Source: RYN-428 sp035695715 (GTDB lineage Bacteria; Planctomycetota; Phycisphaerae; Tepidisphaerales; Tepidisphaeraceae). From it: 54,796 nt of DNA. The DNA lies in NCBI GenBank assembly GCA_035695715.1, contig DASRRM010000374.1, forward strand, positions 1-54,796. The letters run 5' to 3'. Position 1 is the first letter of the stretch, and every line of letters starts with the position of its first letter. Position numbers and translations under genes: made by a program. Below are positions 53,788 to 54,796 of the stretch, piece after piece. The notes under the pieces are model-generated. The model saw only the letters and a list, made by a program, of their open reading frames with translations. It was not told where the DNA came from and did not search any database.

Positions 53788-53909
53788 AAATGACCTTGCG
53801 CGATTCACGTAGGGTCCGCACCGCGGACCGTTGCGTTTGAAATGGAAAACCGCGGTCCGCAGTGCGGGCCCTACGAAGATTCGAAGCGCCTCATCGCGCA
53901 ATGTGATTG
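53788..53909 (+). repeat. Repeat family A, copy 3
   Basis: A 122-base copy of the element at 25515-25637, same orientation, nine bases after the minimal family F element. Confidence 0.85.
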
Positions 53910-53979
53910 AGATACTTCGTACGGGTCGGTGCAGAATCGCATGTGATGAATCGGATCGAGATGCAATGGCGGTGACGCA

Positions 53980-54378
53980 ATGATATTGCCCGATGACATG
54001 TTCGATTCGATTGTCGGCTGCTCGTCGATTCGCCTCGAGGGCCGAGCGGCCGAGCGCCGCGGCCAGGACCGCATCCGCCAGCCCAATCGCGTGCATGTCA
54101 TTCCGATGGCGCACAACATCGCGCCGCATCCGATCAACGCCCAGGTGCGCGACATGTCGCCGGAGGGGATCGGGCTGCTGCTTCCCCGAAAGCTGCTGCC
54201 CGGCGATACCCTGCTGATCCGGCTGGTGTCGCGCGAAATGAAATTCTGGGTTTACTGCGACGTCACCCGCGTGGAGCGCGTGGCCGACGGGCTGTTTGTC
54301 ACCGGAGCGACGTACGACCGCATCGTCTCGCCGATGACCGGCTTTGACAGCCATGCGGTGGCTGCGGCAAGCCACTAG
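53980..54378 (+). CDS. PilZ-domain protein
   Basis: PilZ domains usually bind cyclic di-GMP and act on motility, exopolysaccharide or gene expression. The 132-residue product is almost a single domain: RRGQDRIRQPNR near 26-37 (the arginine-rich binding motif) and, after a strand, DMSPEGIGLLLPRKLLPGD (the D.S..G motif and the following strand). The C-terminal part (FWVYCDVTRVERVADGLFV) completes the barrel. The ribosome site is weak and a Met six residues later is possible. No cyclase or phosphodiesterase is in the window. Confidence 0.82.
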   Translation: MILPDDMFDSIVGCSSIRLEGRAAERRGQDRIRQPNRVHVIPMAHNIAPHPINAQVRDMSPEGIGLLLPRKLLPGDTLLIRLVSREMKFWVYCDVTRVERVADGLFVTGATYDRIVSPMTGFDSHAVAAASH

Positions 54379-54401
54379 AGCGCCAGTGCACGACACTTTC
54401 C

Positions 54402-54521
54402 CGTATCACGGGCGTCTCGCCCGTGTCATTCGTGTTATTAAAGCTCAAGCGACAAACCGTTCGCTTTTTCGAGCAACTTGAATTGTCGCAAAACAGACAC
54501 GGCCGAGACGGCCGTGATACG
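54402..54521. repeat. Palindrome family G copy
   Basis: CGTATCACGGGCGTCTCGCC... (54402-54427) is answered by GACACGGCCGAGACGGCCGT... (54496-54521). Confidence 0.7.
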
Positions 54522-54558
54522 AGAGACATCGAGACGGGGCGGCCGCGCGCGGGTTCGC

Positions 54559-54658
54559 AGTCCGATTTCGTAGGGTGGGCGTACTCGCCCACCATTGGCT
54601 GCGGTCGCCGCAAGAACACGGTGGGCGAGTACGCCCACCCTACGAGAGAAATCGGACT
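54559..54658. repeat. Palindrome family D copy
   Basis: Long arms (54559-54593 and 54620-54658) around a 26-base centre; the outer ends AGTCCGATTTC / GAAATCGGACT extend beyond the core shared with 24291-24371. The insertion sequence begins at or next to its right end. Confidence 0.75.
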
Positions 54659-54659
54659 A

Positions 54660-54796
54660 GGCTCTGTCTGAAAACTTAACTTCTTGCTGCGCCTATAATT
54701 GGTTTAATTCCAGGGAAGGAATTGACACCAAATAGGAGAACAGCACGGATGCGACGCCATCAAGTTACGGATGCGCAATGGGAATTCATCGAACCT
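54660..54796 (+). mobile_element. Left end of an IS5-type insertion sequence (cut by window edge)
   Basis: GGCTCTGTCTGAAAAC (54660-54675) looks like the terminal inverted repeat of an IS5-family element, directly after CTA, a possible target duplication. A transposase reading frame begins at 54749. The right end lies outside the window. Confidence 0.65.
54749..54796 (+). CDS. Transposase, N-terminal fragment (IS5 family)
   Basis: The first 16 residues, MRRHQVTDAQWEFIEP, match the opening of IS5/IS427-type transposases (M.RHELTDAQW..IEPLLP). TAGGAGAA stands ten bases before the ATG. The catalytic DDE residues are beyond the window. In this group the transposase is often made by programmed frameshifting; that cannot be judged here. 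Confidence 0.75.
   Translation, partial: MRRHQVTDAQWEFIEP

Overview
The window is about 55 kb of GC-rich bacterial chromosome carrying some 39 protein-coding genes. No rRNA, tRNA or CRISPR array is visible. Several hallmarks point to Planctomycetota, probably Phycisphaerae (Tepidisphaerales-like): a membrane protein ending in a CRVCGYDLRAS...CPECG zinc ribbon, an N-terminal EPLQSRQLMS sorting-type motif on a secreted protease, a YDVxDL secretin-like small protein, and many palindromic intergenic repeats. The assignment is an inference from these features, not from a marker gene.

Layout. 0-9.6 kb holds housekeeping genes: an ATP-dependent (LigD-type) DNA ligase, a small acidic protein, an OsmC-family protein, a zinc-ribbon membrane protein between inverted repeats, a two-FHA-domain protein next to purH, an Mrp-type P-loop ATPase and a phospholipase-D/cardiolipin-synthase protein. 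9.66-9.97 kb has no gene but holds successive RNA hairpins, three with C-rich loops, and two terminators. 10-17 kb holds unknown proteins, a MacA/MacB-like exporter pair lacking its ATPase, and the CstA peptide/pyruvate carrier. 17.7-20.8 kb has a Gfo/Idh/MocA oxidoreductase, a VapBC-like toxin-antitoxin pair and an RdgC-like protein. 21-24.2 kb has an active HtrA protease followed by a paralogue whose catalytic triad is destroyed. 24.5-34.9 kb carries a methyltransferase, small exported proteins, a soluble transhydrogenase, an SDR, a second Gfo/Idh/MocA enzyme, and ispA-like plus dxs for isoprenoid precursor synthesis. 35.4-40.4 kb holds a HAD phosphatase and a type IIG (MmeI-like) restriction-modification enzyme overlapping a small protein that looks like a nuclease cut off before its catalytic ExK. 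40.5-51 kb has a membrane protein, a 1269-residue protein with at least six divergent helical repeats plus a beta-propeller-like tail, and an RND efflux adaptor/pump pair. The right end has an S53 (sedolisin) protease, a PilZ protein and the start of an IS5-type insertion sequence.

The most striking feature is between the genes. Nearly every larger intergenic gap holds near-perfect palindromes, and they fall into recurring families. Several are modular: the same outer arms enclose different inner palindromes, and in one case the outer arms occur with almost nothing inside. One family supplies the last codons and stop of the methyltransferase gene, and another ends one base before the start codon of the SDR gene. 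With the tandem C-loop hairpin RNA and the helical-repeat/propeller protein, these are the parts most worth following up.
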